From Huiozyma naganishii CBS 8797 (taxonomy: Eukaryota; Ascomycota; Saccharomycetes; Saccharomycetales; Saccharomycetaceae): DNA of 64,000 nt. The stretch is from positions 1 through 64,000 of the forward strand of contig NC_035928.1 in the NCBI RefSeq assembly GCF_000348985.1. The letters run 5' to 3'. Numbering within the stretch: position 1 is the first letter of the stretch; each line of letters opens with the position of its first letter. The translations under genes and the position numbers were made by a program. A model generated the notes under the pieces. The model searched no databases. It saw only the letters and a list, made by a program, of their open reading frames with translations, and was not told the origin of the DNA. Positions 29,972-41,500 of the stretch are shown here, in pieces.

Positions 29972-30538
29972 ATGGTCCAAGACATTGTGTTTGTCACAGG
30001 CAATGCCAACAAATTGAAGGAGGTGCAGATGCTGCTCTCCGGTAGCGATATCAATCTTTCCAACGAGCCACTTGACTTGGATGAATTGCAAGATACCGAT
30101 TTACAAAAAATTGCCGTAGCGAAATGCCAACAAGCCGTCCAGGTACTCGGTGCAGGGAAACCAGTGTTTGTCGAAGACACAGCCCTAACATTCCAAGAAT
30201 TCAACGGGTTGCCGGGAGCGTATATCAAATGGTTTTTGAAGTCGATGGGCTTAGAGAAAATTGTCCAGATGCTGGACAACTTCCCAAACAAGTCTGCACA
30301 AGCTATCACGACCATTGCATATGCGGACAGCGAAGGCAAAATCCACGTCTTCGAGGGTATTACTGATGGGAAGATTGTCCCGGCAAGAGGGCCTACCGCC
30401 TTTGGATGGGATCCAATCTTTGAACCCTTAGAGTCACACGGCCAGACCTACGCAGAAATGACCAAAGAGGACAAGAACGTCATCTCCCACAGGGGCAGAG
30501 CGTTTGCCAAATTCAACCAATTCTTGAGTGGCAATTGA
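29972..30538 (+). CDS. HAM1: Inosine/xanthosine triphosphate pyrophosphatase
   Basis: A 188-residue orthologue of S. cerevisiae Ham1 (197 aa, YJR069C), a house-cleaning nucleotide hydrolase that removes ITP, XTP and dITP. The substrate-binding FVTGNANKLKEV is at about 6-17, the metal-binding FVEDTALTF near 62-70, LPGAYIKWFL near 77, the purine-contacting FGWDPIFEP near 148-156, and SHRGRAFAKF near the C-terminus. It is complete, in the same orientation as LIA1 and LOS1 with short spacers. Confidence 0.97.
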   Translation: MVQDIVFVTGNANKLKEVQMLLSGSDINLSNEPLDLDELQDTDLQKIAVAKCQQAVQVLGAGKPVFVEDTALTFQEFNGLPGAYIKWFLKSMGLEKIVQMLDNFPNKSAQAITTIAYADSEGKIHVFEGITDGKIVPARGPTAFGWDPIFEPLESHGQTYAEMTKEDKNVISHRGRAFAKFNQFLSGN

Positions 30539-30785
30539 TCACATTAGTTCCCCAATGACATAAATGTCAATATAGATATACATAATCATCGCCCCCCACC
30601 CATCGTTATATGTGTTATCATCCGTCGATGCGACTAAAGGAAGCAGAAAAAATTTTTCGCTTGAAAAAAAATTGAAGAAATAAAGATTTGGTAAAAAGAG
30701 GATTTCGAATCTCTGTATCTTATATATACGTTTGATGATCTCTCCTTAGGCGAGCAAACGGCACCGATAAAGCATTATTTAAGGG

Positions 30786-33700
30786 ATGCTATCTAGGATA
30801 AGAGAGGTAATAGCTATTGCGAATAGTCCTCAATCGGATCCAGCCACCCAAAAACAGGCTCTCGAGTACTTGGACGGCATCAAACAGGATCCCAATGCTG
30901 TCGAGGTGTTTGCTGCGCTTTTAACAGAAACTGATTCTGATGATCTTCTGAAATTTGTCTCATTACAAGCACTGAATGACATTGTCGGGATAAACTCTAC
31001 AAATAGTAATATCATAAGTTTTGTCAAGCAAACCGTTTTGGACTTGCTTCGAAAGAAAGTTGAATCAAATGTCCAGGACGCAGAATATTTAAGAAATAAA
31101 ATAGTGGACCTTCTGACCAAAATATTCTACAACACATACGGTGAAATTAACGGGAATCAATGGGACACTTTTTTCCAGGATATAATCACTCTGTTAAACG
31201 TTGAACCGCTGCTTGAAAGTTCAACGCCGGGTGGTTACTCCCCGGTCGGTATCGATTATTTCAACAGAATTTGTCTTTTTATCAATTCGGAGATAGCAGA
31301 TCAAACCTATGTCAGGTCTAAGGCCACTCAAGTGAAAAATAACTCTTTGAAAGATACGATGAGAATGCAAGATATCAACAGCCTTGCCGTTATATGGATT
31401 AACACATTGAAAAGTGTAATATCTACCACCCAGCATTCCAGTGAACTATCCGAAATAGCAATACTGACATTATCATGCATTGGATCGTACATACTCTGGA
31501 TTGATGTGAACTTAATAATCAATCCGGAGTGCATAACCATCATTTACAATTTCCTGGATTTCCCAGGGACCAAAATCGCATGTTCCAAATGTCTCGTCGA
31601 AATAATATCAAAGAAGATGAAACCAGTTGAAAAATTTGCTCTCCTGGGACTATTAAACTTGACAGACAAGGTTTATGCCAGAGATGACGATGACATAGAA
31701 ATAACAGAGCAACTAGCAAGATTGGCGTCAGCGGTGGGTGTTGAACTGTCTGTCATCGTAGAACACTGTAGCGATACAATGGACACCAATCCGGAATCCC
31801 TTCAATTGGTAACAAGTGCAGATGAAAGAATCTTGACACAAGTAGCACCATTGGTCCTCAAATTTATGGTCCACGAGTATGACTCCGTGACTCAGCAATG
31901 TTTCACTTTCATAGCTTGTTACTTATCTAATATGAAAAAACTATTTGCCGTCGGGGGGAAGCCAGGTTCTGCAGTGGCATTAGCGTCGAAACAGAAACCG
32001 CTGGACTTACAACACACAGAGTTCGTAAACTCATTACTCCGCGTGATCTTTATCAAGATGAAAATTGATGAATCCACGGATGCAAATGATGAGTCCCAAG
32101 ACGAAGTCGATGAATTCAACGAGACAATACGGTCAAAACTGAAAACGTTCCAAGAGAGCATTGCCGTTATCAATCCCGCAATTTACCTTGAAAGCATATC
32201 CACAGAGATTTGTACAAGAATGGGCAGTACTGACTGGAGGGATTTAGAGTTGGCGATATACCAAATGCATAATCTCTGTGAAAGTATCAGAAACAATCTC
32301 TTTGGTGTACCAAAACAAGATATCGCATCCTCTCAGCCTTCTATCCTCATGGTCAAGTTTTTCAACGAGTTATTAAACCATAGTACCTTGTTTCAAATGG
32401 ATAATTCATACATCGAGGTGCTATTTTTTGAGTTAGTTGTGAGACATCACAATTTTCTCAACGGTGAAAAGAACGAATTTACGGTCTTAAACATTTTTTG
32501 TAGCGAATTCGGTATGTTCAATAAAAGAGGAAAGGTTAGAATGAGGACATGGTATCTATTTTCCAGATTTTTGAAGATTACGAAACCTAAGTTTACTGTC
32601 AGCGTTCTTACCGAGATTATAAGAAAGATTACCCCACTATTGGACATTAAGATTGACGAAATTAACTCTGACGGCATTGAGGAAGACACGGTCTTTAGTA
32701 ATCAAATGTATCTTTTCGAAGGCATTGGTATTTTGATTGGAGCCAATGCGGATGCACAGTATAGTATTCTGGATGAGGTTTTGATTCCAATGTTTACCGA
32801 TTTGGAGAGATGTATTTCAAGCCAGGTTCAGTCCATTGAGGTGGTACTTCAATGCCATCATATACTAATGGCGGTTGGTACTTTAGCAAGGGGTGTTCAG
32901 GGTGGTTTGGTACCTGAAAATCAAGTCAACAATACTCTAGTGAATAAAAAACTGATCCATCAATCACTAACTGAGAGGTTTGCAAATATTACAGAAGTTG
33001 TGTTGGTCACATTCTCTTACTTCAACAAACACGAGAATATAAGAGATGCTTCCAGATTCACTTTCTCTAGATTGATCCCTATTTTAAACAATGATATTGT
33101 ACCATTCGCAAACAAATTAATCGCATTATTCCTCGAATCAGATTTGAAGATTCCTGAAATGAACGACTTTTTGGGTTTCATCGGACAAATGGTACATGTT
33201 TTCCATAAAGAGGAGGGCTGCTTTGAACTGTTTACAAACTTGGTGACACCATTGGTTGCTAAAGTTCATCAAATCATGGAGTTGATTGACAATGAGCAAA
33301 CCATTGGCAACGCTAGTAATGGTCTGGCGACGGTCAACAACCATGAACACCAGCATGCGAAGAATATCATAGTAACCGATGCTTTCAGAGATAAAATTCT
33401 GCTGAAAAAAGCTTATTTTGCCTTCCTACAATCATTTGTCACTAATTCTGTTACTTCGCTGTTGTTAAATCCAAATAACGGCAACACATTGTCAATTATT
33501 TTACTTGACCTTTTGTCATATACACCAGGAGAAGTTCAGGAATCGTCCACAATGAAGCTTTCTCTAAATGTCCTGGTAAATTTCATTAGGATATTTGGTT
33601 CTGGTTTGTGTAACGATGCGAACGATATACACGCAAAGGATATTCAAAAAATCGAAGGGCTCAATGCATTTTTAATCAGCAAAGTTGTTCCCTTAGTATT

Positions 33701-33983
33701 TGAAATTCCATTCAACGCAGAGTACAACTTTAATGTCAAAGAGGGTTCTTCTAGGGTAATAGCATGTGATTTATCGAGGTTACTAAGGGAACTATACCTG
33801 CAAAGTGGCGCAGGTTCAGACATTAATTCCAACCCGTCTCTCAAGTATCTCTCTGAGATATACCTGCCCCAAATACAATTTCCGCCTCAATTGAACGCAG
33901 AATTGTTGGAAATGTTGGTGACTTCCGATCAAAAATCGTTTGAAAAATACTATGTTTCTCTGATTGACAGAGTAATGTTCTAA
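30786..33983 (+). CDS. LOS1: tRNA exportin Los1 (exportin-t)
   Basis: A 1065-residue karyopherin (S. cerevisiae Los1 1100, YKL205W) that exports mature-ended tRNA from the nucleus with Ran-GTP. The protein is a run of HEAT-type helices. The N-terminal importin-beta/exportin region (about 1-150) has [13 protein letters not shown] and the Xpo1-like domain with [14 protein letters not shown]. The conserved C-terminus includes [20 protein letters not shown] near 1030-1050. The ATG at 30786 is the first in frame. An AAAAAATTTTT tract lies about 135 bp upstream. No interruptions. Confidence 0.95.
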   Translation: MLSRIREVIAIANSPQSDPATQKQALEYLDGIKQDPNAVEVFAALLTETDSDDLLKFVSLQALNDIVGINSTNSNIISFVKQTVLDLLRKKVESNVQDAEYLRNKIVDLLTKIFYNTYGEINGNQWDTFFQDIITLLNVEPLLESSTPGGYSPVGIDYFNRICLFINSEIADQTYVRSKATQVKNNSLKDTMRMQDINSLAVIWINTLKSVISTTQHSSELSEIAILTLSCIGSYILWIDVNLIINPECITIIYNFLDFPGTKIACSKCLVEIISKKMKPVEKFALLGLLNLTDKVYARDDDDIEITEQLARLASAVGVELSVIVEHCSDTMDTNPESLQLVTSADERILTQVAPLVLKFMVHEYDSVTQQCFTFIACYLSNMKKLFAVGGKPGSAVALASKQKPLDLQHTEFVNSLLRVIFIKMKIDESTDANDESQDEVDEFNETIRSKLKTFQESIAVINPAIYLESISTEICTRMGSTDWRDLELAIYQMHNLCESIRNNLFGVPKQDIASSQPSILMVKFFNELLNHSTLFQMDNSYIEVLFFELVVRHHNFLNGEKNEFTVLNIFCSEFGMFNKRGKVRMRTWYLFSRFLKITKPKFTVSVLTEIIRKITPLLDIKIDEINSDGIEEDTVFSNQMYLFEGIGILIGANADAQYSILDEVLIPMFTDLERCISSQVQSIEVVLQCHHILMAVGTLARGVQGGLVPENQVNNTLVNKKLIHQSLTERFANITEVVLVTFSYFNKHENIRDASRFTFSRLIPILNNDIVPFANKLIALFLESDLKIPEMNDFLGFIGQMVHVFHKEEGCFELFTNLVTPLVAKVHQIMELIDNEQTIGNASNGLATVNNHEHQHAKNIIVTDAFRDKILLKKAYFAFLQSFVTNSVTSLLLNPNNGNTLSIILLDLLSYTPGEVQESSTMKLSLNVLVNFIRIFGSGLCNDANDIHAKDIQKIEGLNAFLISKVVPLVFEIPFNAEYNFNVKEGSSRVIACDLSRLLRELYLQSGAGSDINSNPSLKYLSEIYLPQIQFPPQLNAELLEMLVTSDQKSFEKYYVSLIDRVMF

Positions 33984-34239
33984 CTCCGTCGCGGTAGTGG
34001 TTTGTCATTGTTGTTGGGTCTTTCCAATTTTTTCCCACCTCCGCTAGTCAGTCATGAATTCTTAAACTGAAGTCATTCGGTTTAAATATTGATCATTGTT
34101 CATATACGTATTAATATTAATGCATGTCTGTATACGTATCAGCATTCTTAAAAATTTAGTAATTATTTATTCTAGGGGAGCACACTGTAAATAGCGTGGA
34201 CCCCATAATGTAAATTGTTTAATATGTTGCTGTGCGTCA

Positions 34240-35292
34240 TTAGATGTTCGAAATTTGCACAACTAAATTCAACAGTTGAAGATGCTCATTGGTACCGTTG
34301 GTTAATTTTGCATCTGTATCAAATAGTATGAGGGAGATCCGGTTTTTAAAAGCAGTGTCGAAGTTGTCGCTCATTATGTAGTAGTCATGCAATTGTGATA
34401 TAACGGACACTCCAGACCACCCACTTTTGGCAAAGTTGTTGACGTATGCTATTATGGCGTCCAGATCTTTCGACGCAATTTTTTCTACAAGTTCGCCCAA
34501 TATGTCATTAGGAACCCGCCCAGCCAGCTCCTCCACTTGTTTTGAAGTAACTTTGTCTGTCCCGGTGTAATTTCTAAGTTTGGAAGAGGACTGCAATAAC
34601 GTTATAGCTTTCCTCAAGTCTCCTGAAGATACAATTAGTATCTTTTCCAGGGCGCCATCTTCACAAATCACGGACTCCTGTTTGGCAACGTATTGTAGTC
34701 TATCCATTGCGTTAGATTCGTCTAAAGACTTGAATCTAAATTTCGAACATCTGGAAGCTAGAGGGTCGATAATTCTGGTGATGTAGTTACAAATCAGACA
34801 AAATCTTGTCACCGAGGAATACGTTTCCATTGTTCTTCTCAAGGCGCTCTGCGCGTCGGCGGTCATTGAGTCTGCTTCATCTAAAATGATGATCTTGAAA
34901 GGTGGACATGGATATTTTTCCAAATCATTCTTGGATGGCTTAGAAACGGTAAGACGCGCAAAGTTCTTGACCTTTTCCCTAACGATCGAAATACCACGCT
35001 CATCCGAGGCGTTCAATTCCAAGACTCTGCTCTTTGTTAGCTCGGGTCCAAACAATTCTTTTGTCAGAGCTAAAATGGTGGAAGTTTTACCCGTACCAGG
35101 TGGACCGTAGAACAGCATGTGCGGTAAATCAGCGGATTTCAGCGTCTTTTTCAGCACGTTAACGGCATGATCTTGAGCAGTGACCTCGTCGAGATTCTTG
35201 GGTCTGTACTTTTCAACCCATGGCTTATTCTCCTCTTTGCTTTCGGTGTTGTCAACTTTCCTCCGTTTATTACTACTAAAGCCTTCAAACAT
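34240..35292 (-). CDS. RFC2: Replication factor C subunit 2
   Basis: A 350-residue clamp-loader subunit (S. cerevisiae Rfc2 353, YJR068W), part of RFC and of the Rad24, Ctf18 and Elg1 alternative loaders. N-terminal PWVEKYRPK (RFC box II) is near 25-33; Walker [11 protein letters not shown] near 63-72; Walker B ILDEADSM near 136; RFC box VII with the SRC motif in [10 protein letters not shown] near 176. The C-terminal collar helices end in [14 protein letters not shown]. The N-terminus [12 protein letters not shown] matches S. cerevisiae. It is convergent with LOS1 and 209 bp from the TOR2 stop. Confidence 0.97.
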   Translation of the reverse strand: MFEGFSSNKRRKVDNTESKEENKPWVEKYRPKNLDEVTAQDHAVNVLKKTLKSADLPHMLFYGPPGTGKTSTILALTKELFGPELTKSRVLELNASDERGISIVREKVKNFARLTVSKPSKNDLEKYPCPPFKIIILDEADSMTADAQSALRRTMETYSSVTRFCLICNYITRIIDPLASRCSKFRFKSLDESNAMDRLQYVAKQESVICEDGALEKILIVSSGDLRKAITLLQSSSKLRNYTGTDKVTSKQVEELAGRVPNDILGELVEKIASKDLDAIIAYVNNFAKSGWSGVSVISQLHDYYIMSDNFDTAFKNRISLILFDTDAKLTNGTNEHLQLLNLVVQISNI

Positions 35293-35501
35293 TGAGCGAG
35301 GCGTCTTTCTTCAACTGACTGTAACCGAGATCAGCTCTCAAGACGCCTTCTTGCTAAACCAGTTGTTCACTTCCATCGCGTTAGTTCTTTTCAGTTTTTT
35401 TCTTACTTATTGTCGGCACGTGATACATTGAATACATACACGATATATGGGACAGCTAGTGGTCACATCACCAGCGGTTGGTTTGCCCTGAATCGGACAG
35501 C

Positions 35502-38500
35502 TCACCAGAATGGGCACCAGCCGATGTAATGTTGGCACAAATTTTCTATGGAAACCGCTTGCTGGATTAGTTTGTCAACTTGTTTGGGTACATCCAGCTC
35601 TTCGTATCCCGCAAAGTCGTTGCCAACCAGCTTATTGTCAATACGTTTCAAAACAAGAGCAGCGCGTGCGTTCCGTATGTCTTGCTCTCTGAGCTCTTCT
35701 AGGTCAAGTGCCTCTTCAGATGAAATTGCGCCGCTCTTGATCAGATCGTTCGGGTTGATTGGCTGATGGTCCACGCCGATTTCTTCCATCATCTTTTCTG
35801 TAGGCAGATCAATCCCCCAGTAAATTAACGGATCGAAAGCAAACGCCTCCAAGATAGCCATCAGAGATTCCTTATTCTCGCGCAGCACCCGCATGACATG
35901 CTCGCATGTTATTCTAAAGCTTCCTTCTATCCCGCTAACTTCCATCGCTTCTCGCAGCATCCTTGTTAACCGGAAGGGAACTTTCTCTGGGAACTTCTCT
36001 CTAAGAATAGTCGTTTCAAAGCAATCCCCAAAATCAATGTGCACTACTTTCCCCGTCGTACGGTCAAGCATCAAGTTACTTGGATGCCTGTCACCCAGCC
36101 CCAATATGTAACCAACCATGGACATGACGGCAAGCGATCTAGTATAAGTGGTTCTCCGTTCCAACCATGATTCTGAGGATTTACTCCTCAACCATAGCAC
36201 CTGCGATAGATCGTCACCTTTAGTGTTTTCCATCGAATATTGGAACACCTCGATCTTTTGCAACAATGCTAGGTTATCGTAATCAGGTGCCATTTGTAGC
36301 ATCACCCAGTGTTCTATGTTTAATGGAACCTTGTTGGCATCTCTATGCTCTTTTATCAGTACATGGAATGTGTCACTATTTGAAACCCATCCTAACAAAC
36401 CTGAACGTGGTGATAATGGAATAGCTGGAAACTGCTGAATATCCAAATGTCTCCTAAATGATTCTGTATCGCCTTGCAATAAGGTATTAACCAAGCCAAA
36501 CAACTGCATCACTAGACTATCCTGTCTGATATCTTCATGTCCCTTTAGGGCATATTGGTAGTTTTTACCGTCGGAGCCTTTTATCGTAAACTTCCGCGGT
36601 CTCTGTTTCGAAGAGATCACTGTAAATTTGGGTTCGAATCTTGAGATGGTGACGAGCTCCTTCCCGACAGCATAAGTACCAGGTATAACTAACTGAAAAT
36701 CTTTTGCAGCTAGCAACTTTGGTGAGACATGTTGCAGCTCTAAGGTCTGTAGTTGGGGTAGAAGTTTACTAATCTTTCGAAAGATGGAATAATAAATATC
36801 CCAAGCCTGGTTAAGGTTGCTGACGTCTTCGGTCTTCTTGTAATTATCCATCCATTCTTCCGCTATGTTCAAATCACGCCCAAAAGAATTTAAAAAGGAC
36901 GTTTCCCGTAATGTTTCCGGCCCCTTCTTGATCATCTCGTGTAGCGGCTGTAAAATTGCAAACGTCTTCCCGATATTCTGTTCTCCAAAAAACTCTCTGC
37001 TCGCGTCTTCAAGTCCCCCATACCATTGCTCATGCCACGATACAGCAACCCTGATAAGTTCATGACTAACCAGTTCTGCCTGTTCTACTAGTTGGGCGCT
37101 ATGGACTCTCATTTTATCAATAATCGATTGCGCCGCCTTCCTGCGAGAAACGGACTCCGATTTAATCGCAACTGTCAAAGGGTAAACCACTGCTTGGGGA
37201 TGCGCTTTGCCCAGTTCTGATAACAGCGAGAGGAGGGACCTGCTTACAATTTGATCCGATTGGTGGATGTGTGAGATCAGCTGGGGTAAAACCTCCAGCC
37301 AAGTTCCTAATTGGATCAAACTGAACCCTTGACTCATGGCCTGGGTCGCATGTGGAATACCACCAAAGGTAAACCATAAGGTGAGCAATCTGAGAGCATC
37401 TTGTAAAGAGCTTGATTCAGAAAGAGCAATAGAATGAAAAAACCCTTTAATGGCAGGGACAACGTGTCGCTTAATCAATTCTTCCTTATACTCATTGTTC
37501 AAACTACTACTGTTCATACCATGAGCTCCGCTTAACGGCAGACTTTTTTCCTTCGAGTTTGAAAGTGTAATCGATATTACTTCAAAATTGGCCAAAGCCC
37601 ATTTATGCCACGCCTTGTAAGAAGACTTGTTGAAGTGTGTCGCCAGAAGGTAAGAGCTCAGGATGGTGTCCGGATTCTTGATTCGCCAGTTCGGATCTAA
37701 AGCAACCATCCACTCCCCTTGCTTCACAAAACATTTCGAGAGGAGATCAGAATACTCATTGACTTTACTTGGACAAAATTTGCTCTTTCCAGATATATTC
37801 GGAACAATTACATGCTGTGAGTCCAGTCCTAAATCAAAAACGAGGCGAGAAGTAAACTGTGTTAAGCGATCGAGAGCCTCTGCTTGAGACCCATATGTCC
37901 ATAAGTATTTCAGATGTGCGTATATGACGGAGGGAGGGGCTAGTGCACTATTTTTGTGAGCTGGATCTAGTCCGTCTTCCATTAATGAATTCAAAACCTT
38001 TTTAGCCAGTCCCATCCGGTTGGACTTTCTACAGAGATTTGCAAACTCGATCCAAATGTCCAAATCGTCCTTCGGTTCCGAGACAAGGGACCTCACTAAA
38101 AGAACTCCGTGCCAAATATCAACATTTCTTTGAATGCCAAGTATTCTCTTATTCCAGGTATCTTTCATTACTTTTCTTTTCTCGGAATTATATGGAAGAC
38201 TCTTATATTTCACAATCTCTTCGAGTTCTGATATAACTTGTGCTTTAACAATGATGTTATAGGTCCTGCTATAACTCTCATTGGTTAAGCCAGAAAGATT
38301 GGTTATCAAAAGATTGCGGAGATTGGTAAAACGCTCTGTAGCGTCGGAAAAATCGGTCTCATGGATCGATATAACTGTCTCAAAAAATTCGCGGTTTTGT
38401 GAGAGCGGTGTTAGAACATCAACATATTTGTTGATCGAATCCCAATGGCCCAGTACCCATGCTGTTCCTGCAGCTAATGGGGCTATTTGTTGACGAAGCT

Positions 38501-41500
38501 CGTTACTTGAATCGTTCCATCTCGTTGTGACAATTTCAGATAGACGGTCCCATTCACCCAGAGCGTATAAAGATTTCACCTTACCAGCAATTATTTCAGG
38601 CGATTTTTCTCCGGCTGCCTCCCGTTCGTTGTAAGAGTTGAGCGCATCCTCCCATCTTTCTAGCTTTTCATACCAGGTTTCCTTCAATTGCAAATCATGG
38701 TTCTTTTGTGCCTCTTTTAATATTCCTATGGCTGCATCAGTTTGGTGGAGTCGATTATTTATATTTATCAAAGATTCAATGATAGAATCGTCGGAACCTT
38801 GTTGGTATTCCATTTCCTTGTAACGCAGTGCTTTTGCGTAAGCATTGCAATTTTGGGCATATTCACCTAACTTGTGTATGGGGATGGGCAGCGCATTATC
38901 ATCATGGTCCATATATTCGATCAGCTTCAATAAAGTCTGGTTGATTTCTGGGGGTGTTGCCGCAGCAGAAAGAGCAGAGCACAACGATTGCACCAACGAA
39001 TCCTGGTTTTCCGTGGACAGTTCTCTCCAGCAGCTCGAAAACGAAATGTTGAAAAGCTCCTTGGCAAGCGGATACGAAATACTAATTAGATTGGAACACG
39101 CACGTATCGACTGCGAAGGCGATTCTCGTAACAGCTGTATTGATAGCCGTCTAAACCATTCTTGCCAATCCTCCTGTGTTCTAACCTGTGTGCAGTCCCA
39201 TGTAGCACACAATACTTCTTGGTTGATCGGAAGTTTTTTCATTTCACCATATTTATCAGATAAGTCATTTTCTTCTATATCAGCTTCCTTGTCAAAAATG
39301 ATGCTGCTCGGAAGGCCCTCATTGTTTAACAATCTATTTGTCAATTGATCATATACTGAATGTTGTACTCTATTGCGTACAAGTGTCTTGTTGAGAATCG
39401 GAATGTAGATGATAAAATCTGTATTCATTTGTAGAAGTAATAGGCATAGAGTATTCATAATAGCTTTATTAACTTCCTTTTCACCAGTGTTAAGTGACCT
39501 AATTAAACTTTGTACAATTCGTGAAGAGAATTCTGAAATGTCAATTGTCTTAGCAAGTTTACCAATGGTTACAATGGCCATCCTCTTCAACGTGCCTGAT
39601 GAAAACTCTGCAATTCGAATTATAGTTGGTAAAATCAAATGTGAGTAGTTTTCCAAGTTGGCCCCGAAAATTACAAGACATTTTAGTATCCTTATTGAAG
39701 ATTGCTTTTTGATCGACTTGTCACTTTCAAGGACAGTTAGGAATGATGTCAATATTGAGGGCATGTAAACACGGAAATCAGGCCCAATAGCCTTTGAAAT
39801 CGCCTCGATCGTGGATGTGATCGTATTCTGAAGGTTAACAATTGGAAAAAATTCTTTGATCACCTCAAAAATCGAAATGACTTCGGTATTTATATGCTCT
39901 TGCGATAATGATACCAGTACGATAATCTGCTGAAAATAAAATTCCAAAAACGAAGGTGGGCAAGTTTTCATTACAGATGTGATGGCTGGTACTACCTCGC
40001 TGAGGAATGACACACCTCTTAAACCCATATTTTGTAAAATGTGCATCATTGATTGCACAACTGCAGTGTGATGAGTGGCATAAGAGTTGTCATCTAAAAT
40101 GTTTGTCAAAGAGTGTAAAACAACCTTTGGGCAATAATTTTCGTTGCTTGGGGACATTCCTTGCATCAAAAGGGCAATGTCCATGAAAGGTGTTGTTTGA
40201 CCGGCAGTAGTTTTCGATCTGGAGGTCACCTCCACTTCTCTATGTTTATATGGATCCAATGCACCTAGGATACCCAAAAGTCTCAAAGTTTCTCTTCTGG
40301 TGTCAAAATCGTTGTCAGGTTTCAGTAGTCGCAGAAGTATTCCCAGTAGCTCTGGGTAATCCAACAATGGACGTATGACATAACCACATGACGAAGCCAG
40401 TTGGCCCAACGTTTTTAATGCAACTTTGGTTTTGAAAGAATGTGGCTGATCCTGAAATATATCAATGATAAGGGACATCAATTGATTTAAGTACGGTTGC
40501 ATGTCATTACCTGCAACTACTGATAACTCACCTATGGCTTGTATAGCCGTGCAAGACACCGTAGAAAAAGAATCTTTTGTTTTTGTAAGAAGCATATCAA
40601 GGATTGGTTTCAGATAAGGTCTAGATACATCCTCATTAGAACTGATCACCAGCTGCATGAGAACTATGCATTCCTCCTTCTTTCTTGGCCACGTAGCATG
40701 TTCCAGTTCCGTTAAAAGCTCCAATAGGGTCCTTCGAAGAGCCGGAACAAGATACATTGAATTTAGACGACTTAATCTACCGAGTAGTAAGAGTGTTTCT
40801 TTTTGAATACTGAACATTTCATCCTTCAATGCCAGTGAAATCAAACGGAGGTTATCTGGTTGGCATAGTTGGGCATCAAAGCACCCTGACAGATGTTGTA
40901 TTGTTTGTAGTCTAATATCGGCAACTGGATCGGTGATTGCAATCATCAGTAGTTTGGTGAGTGTTTCTGAAACAGCTCTAAGCTCTTTGACCCCAATTGT
41001 ATAAGATTTTGTGTCCCTCGAAAACAGTTCACAGGTAGTTAAGGCCGCAAGTTTTCTTACAACGGGATTTTCAAATTCAATGTAGGCAATCGTGACAAAA
41101 CAAGCAAAGTGTTTCAAAGGCCCACCGTACTGTAATTTGTTAATCATTCTTAAAGCCTGGGCCACAAGACGAACATCTTTAGTTTCGTCCTTGGGTTCGT
41201 CGTTTTTGTTGAAAACATGTCGCGTCCTCCAATTCCTTGCCTTATCGAGACTGAAAGGGCTTTGTGCTTTCTCTATTTTATAATGATCAAATTTCGCACC
41301 GGACAAATAGTAGCTTAACAGTGTCAGTAGTCTTTTGCTTATTATCGGTTTCAAAGCAGGAATCTTTTCCATGATTGTGCTCAAGGCTTCTTCCATATAG
41401 TCCGATAAGATGCACGAGAAAATGTAATTCAAGATATCTTTGGTTAGGTATTTTGCTAGTGCCGGACCTACAGCGACACTTAATTGACTCACGCAAAAGA

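Noticed and set aside
36630..36650. tRNA B-box-like GGTTCGAATC
   Set aside because: It lies inside the TOR2 coding sequence with no A box or cloverleaf around it.
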